From Diaporthe sp. PMI_573 (taxonomy: Eukaryota; Ascomycota; Sordariomycetes; Diaporthales; Diaporthaceae): a DNA stretch of 64,000 nt. Where the stretch lies: NCBI GenBank assembly GCA_021399435.1, contig JAJTUP010000048.1:124001-188000 (forward strand), given 5' to 3'. Below the pieces are notes generated by a model that was given only the letters and a program-made list of their open reading frames with translations, did no database searches and had not been told where the DNA came from. The translations under genes were made by a program, and so were the position numbers. This document shows, in pieces, positions 10,721 to 23,300 of this stretch (position 1 is the first letter of the stretch; each line of letters starts with the position of its first letter).

Positions 10721-10810
10721 TCCCCTTTCTTTTCCTCTCCTCAGCTTAGAATATTCGTTGATAGCGCCAATAGACCCAGCTCCCATGCTGCATCTCGTGC
10801 CGGCCGTGAC
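10721..10810 (+). repeat. Dispersed repeat copy B
   Basis: Partner of 9921-10009, with CAGCTTAGAATATTCG, GCGCCAATAGACCCAGC, CCATGCTG and GGCCGTGAC in order. It is about 800 nt away in direct orientation, which would fit remnants of two long terminal repeats, but I see no coding internal domain. Confidence 0.6.
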
Positions 10811-11666
10811 ATTGGCCTAACGACAAAAACACTAATGTGGCATATTTAGCTGCAACGTGCCGTAGTGGGGCTTATCTTAGCTACAGGCGGATGCCTCAGG
10901 CGGCTAGACCCATATCCTTCTGGCCAATAGTCTTACATGTTAAAGCCCTATCTATTTAGGCGAGAACCTTTTTGGCTATGGCGCAATCTCGCGACTACAC
11001 AGTACCGCATCAATGGCTGCCCACCTTGCCGGCACAAACGTCGCTCCTTGCTGACGAAGCACGGCACGCCTGTTTCTTAGATATCTGTACAGCAGCTTTA
11101 GGGTAATGGAGACTCCAAGTATAGATGAGTACAGGTAACGCAAATTGTCCAGTTGCATTATTTGCGAAAGCTCCGGGCCTCTTCCTTGCCCGGCCAAGAC
11201 GTGTGGGTAAGTGTGTTTGCAACCTCAAGTTCACGGTGGCCTTCCTAATTGCAGTCCCACCACACTTTGGTTCAGATCAGATCAGCACAGACGGTATGGC
11301 CACCTGTCGCCGTATGTGTGGCGTTAATGCCACTTTTAAGTTTGGCACTCTTGCCTGATTGCTGGCTAAGTCCATGGTGAACAAGCCAGCAATATGAATT
11401 TGTGAGGGGTGGGCATCTGCGTTGCAATGTCACCGAGAAAAGAAATCAACATAAAATTACTACTACATGGACTCATGTATCTAAGGGTACTCAATTTAAA
11501 TTTCTACTATCGTTGAGGTAATACAGGTCCCAAACGCCGCAGCCATGCAGAATGGACGAAAATTTGGACAAATCTCAAAATTATTCGAAAGTGAAGGCCC
11601 ATACTCAGCCCCCCCCCCCACGTCCAATCTAGCCTCCAGACAAATAAACAGACCCTCGCTGCCTAT

Positions 11667-14600
11667 TCAAGGCTTAGCCACTTGCTCCTTCCGGAAGAAT
11701 TTAAAATACCCAAACGGAATGATTAGCTGCATGCCCAAAGCAACCCAGAACCACGCCTTACTAATCCCGGGCATGATGCCCTCCGAGAAATCAGGAAATA
11801 CATCTCCTGGGCCAATCTTATCGGGCGCCGTTGCTCTCGCCAAGATGGTAGCGATACTCCCAAGAATCTGAGCACCGACAAGTGTAGCAGCAACGTGCTG
11901 CCTGGTCAGCGTCAGCAGCAGCACCATGCCCACACCGACGCCCTGTATGGTATCTAGGACACCAAGCCAGAGCCATAAGATCCTCGAGACGACCGCCGAG
12001 GCCACCGCGCTGCCGAGCCAGGGGAGGTAGAGCCCTACGCCTGAAGTCCCCCAGAGCATCTGCGCCCATCTTGGCGCGCCGAGGCCAACCGAGAACACGG
12101 GTACGATCCACGGGTGGCTCAGGCTGAACTTGGAGAAGATCCATAGCAGCAGCGCCCACACGATCACGAAGAATCCGATGGCAAGAAGCACGGCCGACCA
12201 GCCTGGTATGTACTTTGAGGAGAAGAGGAACTGCCAGTTCCGGCCACTAAGTATGACGTTAGTCTTGCTACGGATTCCACAGTGTTGCATTCTAGAACAT
12301 TCCAAAACATGAAAGACGGGGATCCGTGACAGGAGAAGAGTGATGCTTACTATGGCGCGCTCAACCAGTAGTTCTGGTCAAACACCGCGAGGAAGAACCA
12401 CGGCACAACGTGCCGCCGCATCAGGGACTTGTAGAAGCTGGGGATATAGTCTGGGGACTGGCGGTAGTAGTCCGGCAGCCCCACGTACAGGATGATCCCA
12501 ACGAGCCACATAAGGATTGCGACAGGCACTGCGATGACAAGGAGAATAGGGACAGCGCTACTGGCAATGGTGCCGCTGGTGGGCCCGTCACCGTTCTGCC
12601 CGTTGAGCACAGAGGCCCAGTACCATAGCGCGACGACGTAGAGCTGCTGAATGCCCTGGATGACGCAAGCGCGGAAGATCCACGTGCTGATCGGGGAGCC
12701 GCCCTCGTCGCCAAAGTTAACCGCGAAGAAGATGCTGCCGGTCGAAGCGCCCGCAGCATAGAGACACGTGGCCAGCGACTGGACGACATCGCGGCCGCTG
12801 TCAGCGGCGACGAACGGTGAGATGCCGACAAGGAGGAAGGCGAGTCCGTATAAGAACCAGGGTAGGGATAGGGTGTACAGTGACTGGAACCGACGGTAGA
12901 CTAACCACCAGAGGATGGAGCTTATACCGTATGTCCCTGCTACTATATACAGTTTTTTAGCAGTCTGGCTGACCTCGCCTGTCAAAAGGACGATTTGATA
13001 ACTGTTCGCTGAGAAGATCTGACCCAGTGCGAGGAGGAAAGAGTATATCGGCCAGTCACCAAGACGAATCTGAAGGAACCTGGAGCGGCATGTTAGTGGA
13101 ATCGCATCTCGCTACCAGAAGTCAGTGTTCTCACTCACTTCTTGAGACCTTTAGGTGGTTTGTAACCGGTACCCAAGAGGAACTCGTCATCCCGATCGGG
13201 ATCCGAGATCCTAGTATCAAATTCGTCGCCATCATCTTCGTCGCTTGGTGCGATACTGTTGTAACTCACTGACCGGGAGTGGCGGCTCCTGGATAAGCCG
13301 GTGGGCAAGGGGCTAGCACTTGGGCTCCGAGATCGTCCCAGCTTCGCATCTTTGAACCTCTTGAACCATTCCCTCTCCGACTTCGTGAGGTACTCCTCGA
13401 TACAAAGCTCGTTCTCACTGTTCTTCACACTGAGACCTGTAAGCTTCTGCTCAAACTCGCGGTAGTAGTCTCCAGTGCTGTCATTGAAGAAGGGATCGAC
13501 CTTCTGCAGCTTGTAATCAGTCCTCTCGCCCACAACATCAACGACTGATAGACGTGAGCTGTTGTGATGGTTTGTGAAGCCATGGGCAACAGTCAAGTTG
13601 CTCGAGTTAGCGGCAAGATGAGATTGTGAGGTATTGTCGGGTGCCATCATGCGGAATGCGAAAGTATCCACACTGTCGCGAGGCGGATCGTGGTATGGAC
13701 CCTCTCCGACGAGATCCATGTATGCATTCTGTCGTAAATTATTATCTCCAGCTCTGTTAACCGCGGTAGTCATGGTAGCCAGGCTGTCGGACGACGAGTG
13801 GTTTTCAGAGTCTTCAACAGCGTAAAACGGATTGGGCGGAGGAAGAAGGCCGGTGGTATCTGGTTCGGGCTCATTAATCTGAGGCGGTGCAAGAAGAGGA
13901 GGCTGCGATGGCGAGCGTGATCGGCTCTCACGACTTATTATCGATGGCGCGTGTCCTGATGATTCGACCCGAGTAGCAAAGTAAGGCAGAGAAAGGCTCG
14001 AGGCTCGTGATCCGCGAGGACTGACAGATCGGGACACAAATGCCGACGGCGGAGGTGTTGGCTCAGTGTCGTCGAAGAGCCTGTCGTTGGCCGCTTCCAA
14101 GTTGATGATGGAGGGAACAGTCAGCAGAGGACCACTGGTTATCCGCTTACTCTTGCGGGCCTCCTTGTTATGCAGACGGATAGCCTCAGACTGGAGCTTC
14201 TCAAGGTCTTGCAGCCACTGTGCCACAGGAAAGCGTTGCTTAGCAGACCATGCTCTCATCTGGATGCGGTCCGTCGTTTTACACTCCAAGGCCGACACGA
14301 TGGCTTCGCGAAATTGATGAAGTAGGTGCCGGGGGGCTGTTGATTCGATAGTGTACCAGAAACCAGGCATTTGGCCAAGACCGCCCACACGAGCGCCAAC
14401 TCCGAGGGCTCCCTTGCGACCGAATTCAACGGCTACAAGCCCGAACGGCTCGTCCCGAGAAGGTATCAGAGCAAATTCTGCTCCGCTAAAGATATATGGA
14501 GGCAAAGCTGTGAACTCTGGCTTGCTGTAGACTCTCTTCGGGTATTTCTCCATGAGCTTGGCCAATTTGAGAGCAGCAAACTTCCCATAGAGATCGATGA

Positions 14601-17600
14601 CGGGGCCAACGCATATCAACTGGGTCTTGGGGTGTTTCTCGAGAATAGACGGAAATATATCCGCAATAAGGTCCACACCTTTCTGCAGGCTCCATCGCCC
14701 AACGAAGACGAAAAGCTCAGCCTCAGGGTCAACCTCGAGACCAGCCCACTCCTGGGCTTGCTTGCGGAGTGCGCCGCGGTTAGACTCGGACTCTTCATCA
14801 ACCGTGGGCTTTGTTATGTTGTCCAGCTCGTTGCTATTCCACTCGGCCGTGTCTGTAGGGTCGGGATTTGGTAGTTGACCAATTTTGGACAGGCCCCAAA
14901 AGATGGGGTAACGTGCATACGACCGGTCGCCATATTTCTTCGACACGCCAACGGCACCGAATCCTTTCTGATGTACCCTGAGATACGACGCTCCTGCATG
15001 AAGGAGGTTGAAGACCGATCCAAACTGTACATACTGCTTGACGATCTCCGGATCGAGGTTGAAGACCGAGCAGACTTCCTTGTTCTCCTCTGGAGTTCTC
15101 ATCGGCCACATTCCTTGAAACTCAGCGCTACTGCGTGTTAGTCACCTGATACGGATCCTGACGTGATGCGTTCTGGAACATTCCATAGTATGAAAGACGG
15201 GATGATGCGTATAAGGAGAAGAATGGTACTGACTTGTGAAGACTCAAAGCGCAAGGAATGGTCCGTTCCGGAAGGAGGTAAAGGGGCGCTGCAGCTCCGT
15301 GGTAATCGTTTATGTGGTAAAGATCGACCGGGAACCGTCTCGTTGTTTCAGCAATACAGTAGTTCCATGCGCTGTAGTATATGGCTGACTCCATATCATC
15401 CATCCTCGGTGGGTAGGGGTCAGCTTTAGACTGCTTTCGAAAGATTGGCGCATCCAGCAGCACATAAGTAATGTTGTTGACTTTGTGATACTGAACTTCC
15501 ACCTCATACTCCTTACCCATGATGACCGGGAAGAAACTAGCAGCCCTTTGATCTATTGGATACTCAATGCCCGAGACACAGGGGACCACCCATATCAAGT
15601 CCTGGTGCTCGAGCGCTTTGCCCATAAGTTGAGCCATAACGCCCAGGCCACCGATCTTGATTTTGATATTCCAATCGTCGATGTTGTACTCCATCGTCGC
15701 GATGAGGATGGTGCGTCGCTTGATGGCTACGGCACCAGCCCCAATATCGCTCATCTCCATGCTGTTGCTGTCACGGGGCTTTCGGAAGTCCTCGAAGGAC
15801 AGACTCGACAGTCTGTTCGCGGCCCTGCCGAATGGCGACCTGCCGCGGCGTTTGAAGCCAATCTTGTTGACTTTTACCTTGTAGAACGAGCCCATGAAGG
15901 TCCAAATGGCAACGAGGCCACCCAAAACGGGCAGCACAGCGAGGAGGATGAACAAAATAATTTGAAGCCACCAGTTTCCTTGAGGCTCCATCACAAATTT
16001 CAGGGTGTTGTCGTTGAAGCGTAGCTTGTAGCTGAGGGCCGAGCCTGGTGGGGGTGAAGTGATATTGAAGAAGTTGGGCGTCAACGCGGTCGGGGCGAGG
16101 CGATCTGCGATACCGTCGTTGTCCACATCACCGAGGATATAAGTCTGATCCGGCTTGCCGTCAGGGTTCACGCCCCAGACATTAAGTTGGATGCGCGAAG
16201 GCCATTCGTCCACTGCAGCATTCAGAGTCAGCTATGAAAGGACCAAGGGAATAGTTTCATGTAAATCAGGGGAGAAAATGGCCACAATGTGGTCATTGCC
16301 TGTTTCAGAGCCAGCAGCGTGACAAGTTCTTTGAAGCATATGCCATAGAGGGGAGATGTTTCTTCTGGAAGGGGTTAGAAAGCTGCTTACTCAAGTGCAT
16401 TTCCCAGTCGCCATCGCCGTCGACGAACATCTTGTTGCGAATACCTCCATCGAAACCAAATTGATTGAACTCGCCCATCACGAAGATATGAGGGAAGCGA
16501 CTAGCGGACGTGGTAGAATCCCTGCGGGACAGGCGGCTGCCGGAGACTGGAGCGACGTCACCTTGCTGAATGATGCTGCTTGATCCCAGGGGCGAGGAGT
16601 GATATTGGACCATTACATGGTCGTTTGACCACGCCTGTGCGGAAGTCCCTTTCCAGGGAAGCTCCTTGATCTGTTGCCTAGCGCCTGTATACGGCTGCCA
16701 GTTGCTCCAAGAAGAGCCCCAATTTGTGGAGTATCGCCATGAAGAGGCGCCTGCCGCTTTGTGGTTTACGAAGAAGTCGCTGCCAGACTTGGTAAAGAGC
16801 GAGGTCGAGTAGTTTGCAGTCATTGGCCACACGACGGGATTCTCGACCGAGCCCACACGGACTGCAGCATTTGGAGTCAGCTACCAAAGGACCAAGGGAG
16901 TAGTTTTATAGAAATGGGGGGAGGAAAGGGTCACAATGTGGCCATAGTCTGTCTCAAAACCAGAAGCGTGATAAAGTTCTTTGAGGCACTGGCCACATTT
17001 AACAGAACTTGCTTCTTGAAGGGGTTAAAATTGCATCCAGAAGCTGCTTACCCAAGAACTTGTCAGTAGAGTTTGTGCTGTCGTTGCCGCCTTTTGTGGC
17101 GGCGTCCTTGACGATGATCGAGTGGATACCCTCCTGCACGTTTTGAAGCGTCGCAGACCAGCGCCATTTCGAGCCGATTGCACCGATGTAAGGCGGCCTT
17201 TCGTCGTCAGAAAGGGTGGAACATTGGACAGTGGCATTGTTAATCTCAGCGTTGCCAGCATCTCCCTCTATGAGAGAGGAAATGGTGATAGAATCTGTCA
17301 CCCCGTCGCAGTCCATCTCCCGGGAGAAGGAGAAGCTGATATTGAATGCCCCCTCGGTGTCTGCGAAATCAACAGAGACATCATGGCCGGGCGTGAATTT
17401 TGTGATCATTGGAGGAGCCTCTTTCCAGTCAGCTTTCAGCACGTAAGCCCGGTATTCGAATGGGGCCATCGTGATCTCGGACAGGCACCCGCTCAACTTC
17501 TCAGAGCCACCAAATCCAAAGGACTTTGGCGAGCTCTCGACCTCGATCTCATCGTAGGGATAGAACAAATTCTTCAGTTCGGCCTTGGCATCGAAGGGAG

Positions 17601-20316
17601 AGAAGAACGCTGTCTCGTTCTTGCTGCAGTCAAAAGTGTACTTTGTCTCTGTATCGCGATTATGGTAGACGAACCAGACGGGGTCTGAGGCAAACTGCCC
17701 TTGCACGGTCGGAAAGAATGCCCGGGCAACGCTCCAGATACCTCGCTCAGTAGGTGTCGTGCTCCCGTGAAGTATGGTCAAGTCAGTCTGATTTGAGAGC
17801 TGTTGCACAAGCCACCCTTCTGAGAGTGTATTATAATTCTCTCGCATGGCGTACATGGCTTTCAATATGTTCCTCATCGGATCTACAGCATCCAGAGTCA
17901 GTTATCAGAGCACCAAGGGAGTGGTTTCAGACGCATAGGGGAAATAAAGGACCACAGTGTGGCCATGGCCTATCTCAAACCACGAGCGTAATAAGTTCTT
18001 TAAGGCTAGGCCACAGAGGGGAGGTGTTCCTTCTGGAAGGGGTTAAGATTGTATCCAGAAGCTGCTTACGGCTGGGATCGCGGTGATCGCGTGGAACTCC
18101 TTCGTCCTCGCAGCCCCGCCGCCCTTGGTCTACGGGCCAGTCAATGTACTGTGAGCTGCCTAGATTGTAGCAGCCATGCATCTTCCATGCGGGCGCAGGA
18201 CTCATTGGTTGACGTCCAAAAATATAGTTGTCTGCTGTGTTGTCCATTACGTAGAGGCCCTGCTCCTGACCATAATAGACCAAGGGAATTCCGGGCAAGA
18301 ACAATGTTGTGATAAAGAAACCCAACAGTTCTCTCTCAACTCCTTGGGTAATTGATGGCCAGCGGAAATTGTCTTGCTGTAGAAACATGTTAGCATGTGA
18401 CTAGGATATGATATACTCTGAGGATTGGGGATACGATGTCCAGAGTTTTCAAAGGAAATATTCACATGAGGGTGCTACTAACATTGGTTACCCCGTACAT
18501 ATGCCGGGGGTCAAATTTGCCAGTATTGGGATTGACCAAATCATTCGTGAGAATCATCTGGTTCGTGGCGTTGACCCAGTCGAGCGGGAGATCGTAACCA
18601 GCCTCCAGATTACCACTCATGCCGAGAAATCTTGTTAGGTAGTGGTATACAGAATAGTGAAATGCGGCCGAGTCGAGAGCGTTTTGGCCCTTTTCGCGGA
18701 GGAAAAACTTGTCCTCGCCCTGCTCGCCCGTCAAATTCATGGCTGTCGGAAGATCTCCGGGCTGTTGATCAGGCTGCCGGCCCCGGCCGTAGTAGACTTA
18801 TGCATGTTAGTAACCTGCCATGGGTCCCAAAATGGTATTTTCTGAAACATTGCAAAATTGATGGCAGGTGAGCCTGAAAAGGAAAAGAATGGGACTTACT
18901 GGAGCTAAGAGTATTGCCGGGCGTGAGCTCACCCGGGAGGAAGAAGTTTTCCTTGCCAACCTTGGCTGCACAGTCACGCATTGCTGCCGAGAAGTTGCCC
19001 TGGGCATCTACCGTCACTTGAGCAGCCTTATCGAATCGGAAACCGTCGATGTCGAGCACCGTGATGACCATGCAGGAAAAGTTCTCGAGGCGCTGGCGGA
19101 CGGAAGGTACCCAGTCCCTGAGGCGGTCCTGGACCGAGGCGAATTTTGTGATCTGCCGTTGGTAGTCCGGATGAACACCAAAGGCCTCCGTGTCACCATA
19201 TTGGTCGAAGTCGGAACGAAAACAACCCTTGAACTGTTCGCGTTCGGCGTCATCGATAGGAAAACCAGTCTCGTTCCAGAAACGAGGGTATTCGCAGGCG
19301 TCGTTGTAATCATTGCCAAATTCGAAGTCGTGATACTGTCTGTCGGACTTGTATGAGACCTTGTATTCGTCTGTCTTGAAAGGGGCAGAGTTATTAAGGT
19401 GGCCCTCGAAGCCGATAAGGTCCCCAAGGCTGAGGCGCGGAACTGTCAGTCAGCTTAAGTCATTGTCGCAGGATTCCAATCACTCACGTAGCCATTGTGT
19501 TATCCATCACCACGAACATCCCGCGTGCGTGTATTTCATCGATTGCGTCTTGCCATAATTTGATGTTGCCAAAATGGGCATCGAGGAGGGTTAGGTCAAG
19601 GGGCTAGAAAGCAGTTAGAAGTCGCAAGACCCCAGTTTTTTTTTTTTGACATGTACCGAGTACGGACCGAATATGCATCTGCACCCCATGGTTGGTTTAT
19701 GAAAGGCGAGCCGGCAATGTAGATTCCCTGAGAGTGAATCAATACGTGGAGTGAGCACTGTCGACATTTCAGATGAGCGCACCTTGATCCCCATGCCCTG
19801 GATCTGCAGCATTCCGAGTCAGCTATCAAAGGACCAAGGGAGTAGTTTCATATAAACTCGGGCAGGAAAGGGTCATAATATGGCTGTAGCCTGTTTCAAA
19901 GCCAGTGGCGTGACGAGTTCTTTGAGTCATACGGGTAGGCTATAGATGGGAGAGTTTTCTCCTTGAAGGGGTCAAGAATGTTTCCAAAAGCTGCTTACAT
20001 AGTCCAGGGAATCGACCAGGCCTTGAATATCACCACCATGCCTAAGCTGCGTGCTCCATATATCTTGCTCGAAAAGCGTGCCATTGGCGTTATCGTTAGA
20101 TGGATCACCATTCACCCACTTGTCGAGCATGACAGTGTAGAAAGGGAACCTCCAATTTTCCGGGGACGGATGATATGAATGACCATTGCGTTCGCCGGAA
20201 TAGTCCAAGGGGCTGACTGCTTGTTGATTTGAGTTCAGGTTGTACTCAGCATAAGCTGGATCATAGCGAAGAGCCTGGGCTACCGGGGCCGCAAGCAGGA
20301 GATAGACGAGAGACAT
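11667..20316 (-). CDS. ags1: Alpha-1,3-glucan synthase, complete, 13 exons
   Basis: Makes cell-wall alpha-1,3-glucan at the plasma membrane. Exons: 20316-19999, 19803-19783, 19727-19668, 19603-19488, 19429-18900, 18796-18483, 18376-18070, 17882-17052, 16861-16391, 16212-15234, 15130-13139, 13079-12351, 12246-11667. The frame closes exactly to 2415 aa, the usual family length. In order: a signal peptide (MSLVYLLLAAPVAQA); an extracellular GH13 alpha-amylase-like domain (VVMDNT, DIDGFRFDKA, FFLPGELTPG, NQDNFRWP); a transmembrane helix near residue 1080 (QIILFILLAVLPVLGG); a cytosolic GT5 starch-synthase-like domain from about 1160 (KIGGLGVMAQLMGKALEHQ, later EPFGLVAVEFGRKGALG); a long Ser-rich linker; and a C-terminal multi-helix membrane domain (about 1980-2415). 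Introns 1, 7, 8 and 9 are family-1 introners and introns 5, 10 and 12 are family-2. No amylase partner genes, common beside Aspergillus ags genes, are in view. Confidence 0.95.
12247..12350 (-). mobile_element. Family-2 introner (ags1 intron 12)
   Basis: 104 nt. Donor GTAAGC, then CCCCGTCTTTCATGTTTTGG, AATGTTCTAGAATGCA, branch GACTAAC and acceptor TTAG. Splicing restores the frame across WLSAPY/GRNWQF in the C-terminal membrane domain. Confidence 0.85.
15131..15233 (-). mobile_element. Family-2 introner (ags1 intron 10)
   Basis: 103 nt, the most consensus-like family-2 copy. Donor GTCAGTACCATTCTTCTCC, core CCCGTCTTTCAT, TGGAATGTTCCAGAACGCAT, branch GGTGACTAACACG and acceptor CAG. It sits between SLHN and SAEFQG at the start of the glycosyltransferase region, in phase 2. 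Confidence 0.9.
16213..16390 (-). mobile_element. Family-1 introner (ags1 intron 9)
   Basis: 178 nt. Starts GTAAGCAGC and ends GACTCTGAATGCTGCAG. A small deletion near the 5' end removes the first arm of the CTTCTGG/CCAGAAG stem. Phase 1, joining EMHL to MDEWPS. Confidence 0.9.
16862..17051 (-). mobile_element. Family-1 introner (ags1 intron 8)
   Basis: 190 nt. Starts GTAAGCAGCTTCTGGAT and ends CTGACTCCAAATGCTGCAG. The middle carries ATGGCCACATTGTGACC, a decayed version of the family palindrome. Phase 1, joining DKFL to VRVGSVEN. Confidence 0.9.
17883..18069 (-). mobile_element. Family-1 introner (ags1 intron 7)
   Basis: 187 nt and very close to the copy in beta-glucosidase intron 2 at 58844-59032. 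It starts GTAAGCAGCTTCTGGATACA and carries CCTTCCAGAAGGAAC, ATGGCCACACTGTGG and CCACTCCCTTGGTGCTCTG before ending GGATGCTGTAG. Phase 1, joining RDPS to HPMRN. Confidence 0.95.
18797..18899 (-). mobile_element. Family-2 introner (ags1 intron 5), AAG acceptor
   Basis: 103 nt. Donor GTAAGTCCCATTCTTTTCC, core AATGTTTCAGAAAATACC, branch GGTTACTAACATG. The acceptor is CATAAG, a rare AAG site, but it is the only one giving the conserved family sequence NTLSSIYYGRGRQP. The most diverged of the family-2 copies. Confidence 0.75.
19804..19998 (-). mobile_element. Family-1 introner (ags1 intron 1)
   Basis: 195 nt. Donor GTAAGCAGCTTTTGGAAAC and end GACTCGGAATGCTGCAG. Phase 0, between SLDY and IQGMGIK. 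It lies only 21 nt upstream of intron 2, leaving a seven-codon exon between them. Confidence 0.9.
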
Positions 20317-23300
20317 GGCAGTAAAAGACAGGTGCCCCAAGTGGGAAAAGAGGAGGAAGGCCCCCGCGAAGGGGGTGAGACGAGGGGATTGGTAGGAGAG
20401 AAAAGGGAAACAAACAGGACGCACACAAACTTGGAGCAAAGAGTTAACACCCCCTCTAGGTTCATGACGGACCAAGATATATACGCCTTGCCGGAGAGTC
20501 TCGACAGGCATGGGTTGGCCACACTGGAAGAGGCAGCGGTCTGACTGCAAGCCACAATGGGAGGCTGAACCTTGGGCCTAGGGGCCTAGCGTCCCCATCT
20601 ACGGCTGTGAAATTCCAAAAGGAACATGTGAATTCGGGAGGAGACGCAGCAGGCATCCATATTTGAGCCCCAGGGACTGAGCTAAGCGGCTGATGGAGAT
20701 GATGACTCTAGCTCTGCTGTCATCCGCATGTACATGGACCGTGGCCCTGGCAGAAGACGACACTCACTGGCTCCCCGGCTAGCCAGTCTGGGCGAGCGAG
20801 AGATGTTCATCTGGGCTGGCTGATGGGTCAGATTTCGCTTTCTGGCAATGGGTGACTATGCGACCAACCTGTTGTGTGTCGAATTAAAAGCCTCCCGGTG
20901 TTGGCTCGATGTACAGACGTAGGCGAGGTGATACCCTCGACAGGTGATGCAAGTGGGAACAACAGCAGGTTCCGGATATAGAAATGGAAACGACTGGGTT
21001 ACCAACAAGCCTCGATCAAACCCTCCCGGGGGCCCGGCCGCCATAGCCCGTTCCAGTCGAAGCTTGTGGTGGTGGTGTGGCTGCTGGCGGCGGGAGGAGG
21101 CGGCGGCGCTGGCGGTAGGCAGGATAGCCGTGTGTCCTCGCGGGTCGGACGAACCATTACAAGACACAGACCGATGCTTGAGACCCAGAACCAGCCCGGC
21201 GGGCTCCGACAGCGTGGGGTCAGGTCGCGTGGCAGCCGGCAGCAGGGACCGGCAGCATCTCGACCGGTAGACTGGTCAGTTGTAGGGCTTTACTTGTCCG
21301 TTTCCAAGGCTGATTGCAACTAGCACCCATGTCTGTGAGAATACCACCTCGGCGAGCTAGTCAGCGCACACCAACCATGAAGCTTCCTCTGACGCAGTTC
21401 GTGAGTAGTGAGCAGCCGTTGACCGGGGTGCAATTGGACGTAAGAGCGAGCTTGTAAGCTCACAATGGCCGCCAAGTCCATGCGGTTATGTTTGGCACGT
21501 GGAAGGTGGTTTCTGTAGTATCGACACTCAGGCCAGACACCAACGGCGCCACTTTCGCACCCCGGGCTCTTGATGCGCAGTTCCTCTGAGTAGCCACCGT
21601 GGAGATGCGGCTGACGAGGTGTCATGTAGGTCCCCGGTGGCCAACAGTCATGCAGTCTTCTCTCAGCTGTTCCCAGGTAGACCGGGTGATGAGTGGAGGA
21701 GGCAGGTGGCTTAGCCAAGACGCCAGGGGATTCCCCAAGGGGGGTGGATGAGTGCGGGCTGTCCAGAATGCCAGAGACGGCCGTTGGGCGTGGACGTTGC
21801 GCGATGCTGGTGTTGGCGTGGCCAGGTGAGTCCGGCCGATAATGGCTGACATTCTGCTGGCGGAAGAGGGTATTTTCCACGGTACAGCACAGCCTCGGGG
21901 CCCAGGCAAGATTGCAAGTGGCCGGTAGACCGAGCTTGTCTCCCACCGCAGCTACCAGGGACAGGCCATGTCGGGCCGTCAGCACAGGGAGCCAACGCGG
22001 CCGCCGTTGCGCAGTCACGACATCAGCTCCGGCATTCTCGCAGGGGTCCGGCTGCTTGCTACTGGCCGGCGGCTGAGGATGTCATAGGAGACGCCGAGTT
22101 GTCATTTTTCCATTGTGGGTTGTGGTGACAGAAGATTGGACGGCGAGATTGAAGTGCATGGCGCGGTGGAGGAGATAAGAGCGTTGGTGAGCAGAAGCAG
22201 ACGAAGCTGAGGGCGATGGCATGTCGTTGGAGTCAACGCCAAGGAGCTAGCTACTACTGCGAGGTCCCATCTGCAACGAGTACCCCGGGGTATGCCGGTA
22301 CTGTGTACAGTAACGGACGTCTGGGGAACTCGCCCTTGTCGGTAGCTCGTCAAGACCGTGTCACAAATCATGGCAAAAGCAGCACCAGAAGGCCTCGACG
22401 CCGTTTCAGCCAGAGACACAGATGATGGGTAACATCGTACTACCCCAAACTCTGATTCCATCGCTGCAAACCCGCCAAAAGGCCACACCGCACCACCCCG
22501 TCCACACCCACCTGCGGACGGCCTAGACCATCCTCCGGCAGTCTCCCCAATGGGAAGCGACGTCTGAGCAAGCTTTGGATAATGGGGCACCGTGCAATGC
22601 CGCCCAAGGAATGACGCATGGCTGCTCTGCGTGCTGTGGCTCGACTAAGGGCTCCGTCTGACATCAGCAGGCCACGCCGACGTCGACACTCCCATAGCAA
22701 GTGCTTACACCCAGTCGCCCGCACTGCAGGCAATGGCGTCTCGGGTGCCGGGGTGGCCGGTGATCACTCCAAGTTATGGTTCTGGGGTGTGGATACGTCT
22801 TCATCCTTAGAAATCGAAGCCAACCTGATCGAAAGCTATGTGTGGCAGAGCATTATCAGCTGTCTAGTTGGGGACTGCATTATTCGGAAGACTCTATTTC
22901 GTGGTGTGTAGAGAAAACTTATCGCACTGTGGAGACGTGGAATTGGTCTGGGTCGGCCGCCAGTACTTCATAATCGCCGCACGGATGGCCGATCGCTTGC
23001 GCGGACAGCACAACCAGATAGTTGGCCTCGTTGTGCAGAGCTGAGGGGGTGGGGGCACGCCTGGGGTATCAACCACAAAGTGGCTGTGCTCTTCCGCGCG
23101 CTTCCCATGTTTTGGCGGTAGCACATGAAGTAATTTCGACTGCACTATTTACGGAGCGCTGAATAATTTGTTGTATTGTGTTGAAGCCAGGAAGTCAGTC
23201 ACTAATAAGATGAGGGCCAAACCACACTCAGGGGCATGGGTGCATCCATTCCCCTCCGTAGTTTCACTCATCGCCACTGCCCCTGGAGTCCGTTCAGCTT

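Larger units (their letters stand above)
9029..11666. other. Gene-poor, repeat-decayed region
   Basis: About 2.6 kb with no credible gene. Parts are AT-rich with many TA steps (9550-9790 and 10080-10200), suggestive of mutated transposon remnants. Other parts are GC-richer. Two related segments (9921-10009 and 10721-10810) point to an old dispersed repeat. A ten-base C run lies near 11611, just before the 3' end of the glucan synthase gene. Confidence 0.45.

Noticed and set aside
18377..18482. Glucan synthase intron 6 as another family-2 copy
   Set aside because: Length (106 nt) and branch site are similar, but the core CCCGTCTTTCAT and TGGAATGTTCCA blocks are absent.
21320..22590. Minus-strand ORFs of 160-230 codons upstream of the glucan synthase gene
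   Set aside because: GC-rich and featureless, no signal peptide, domain or plausible splicing.
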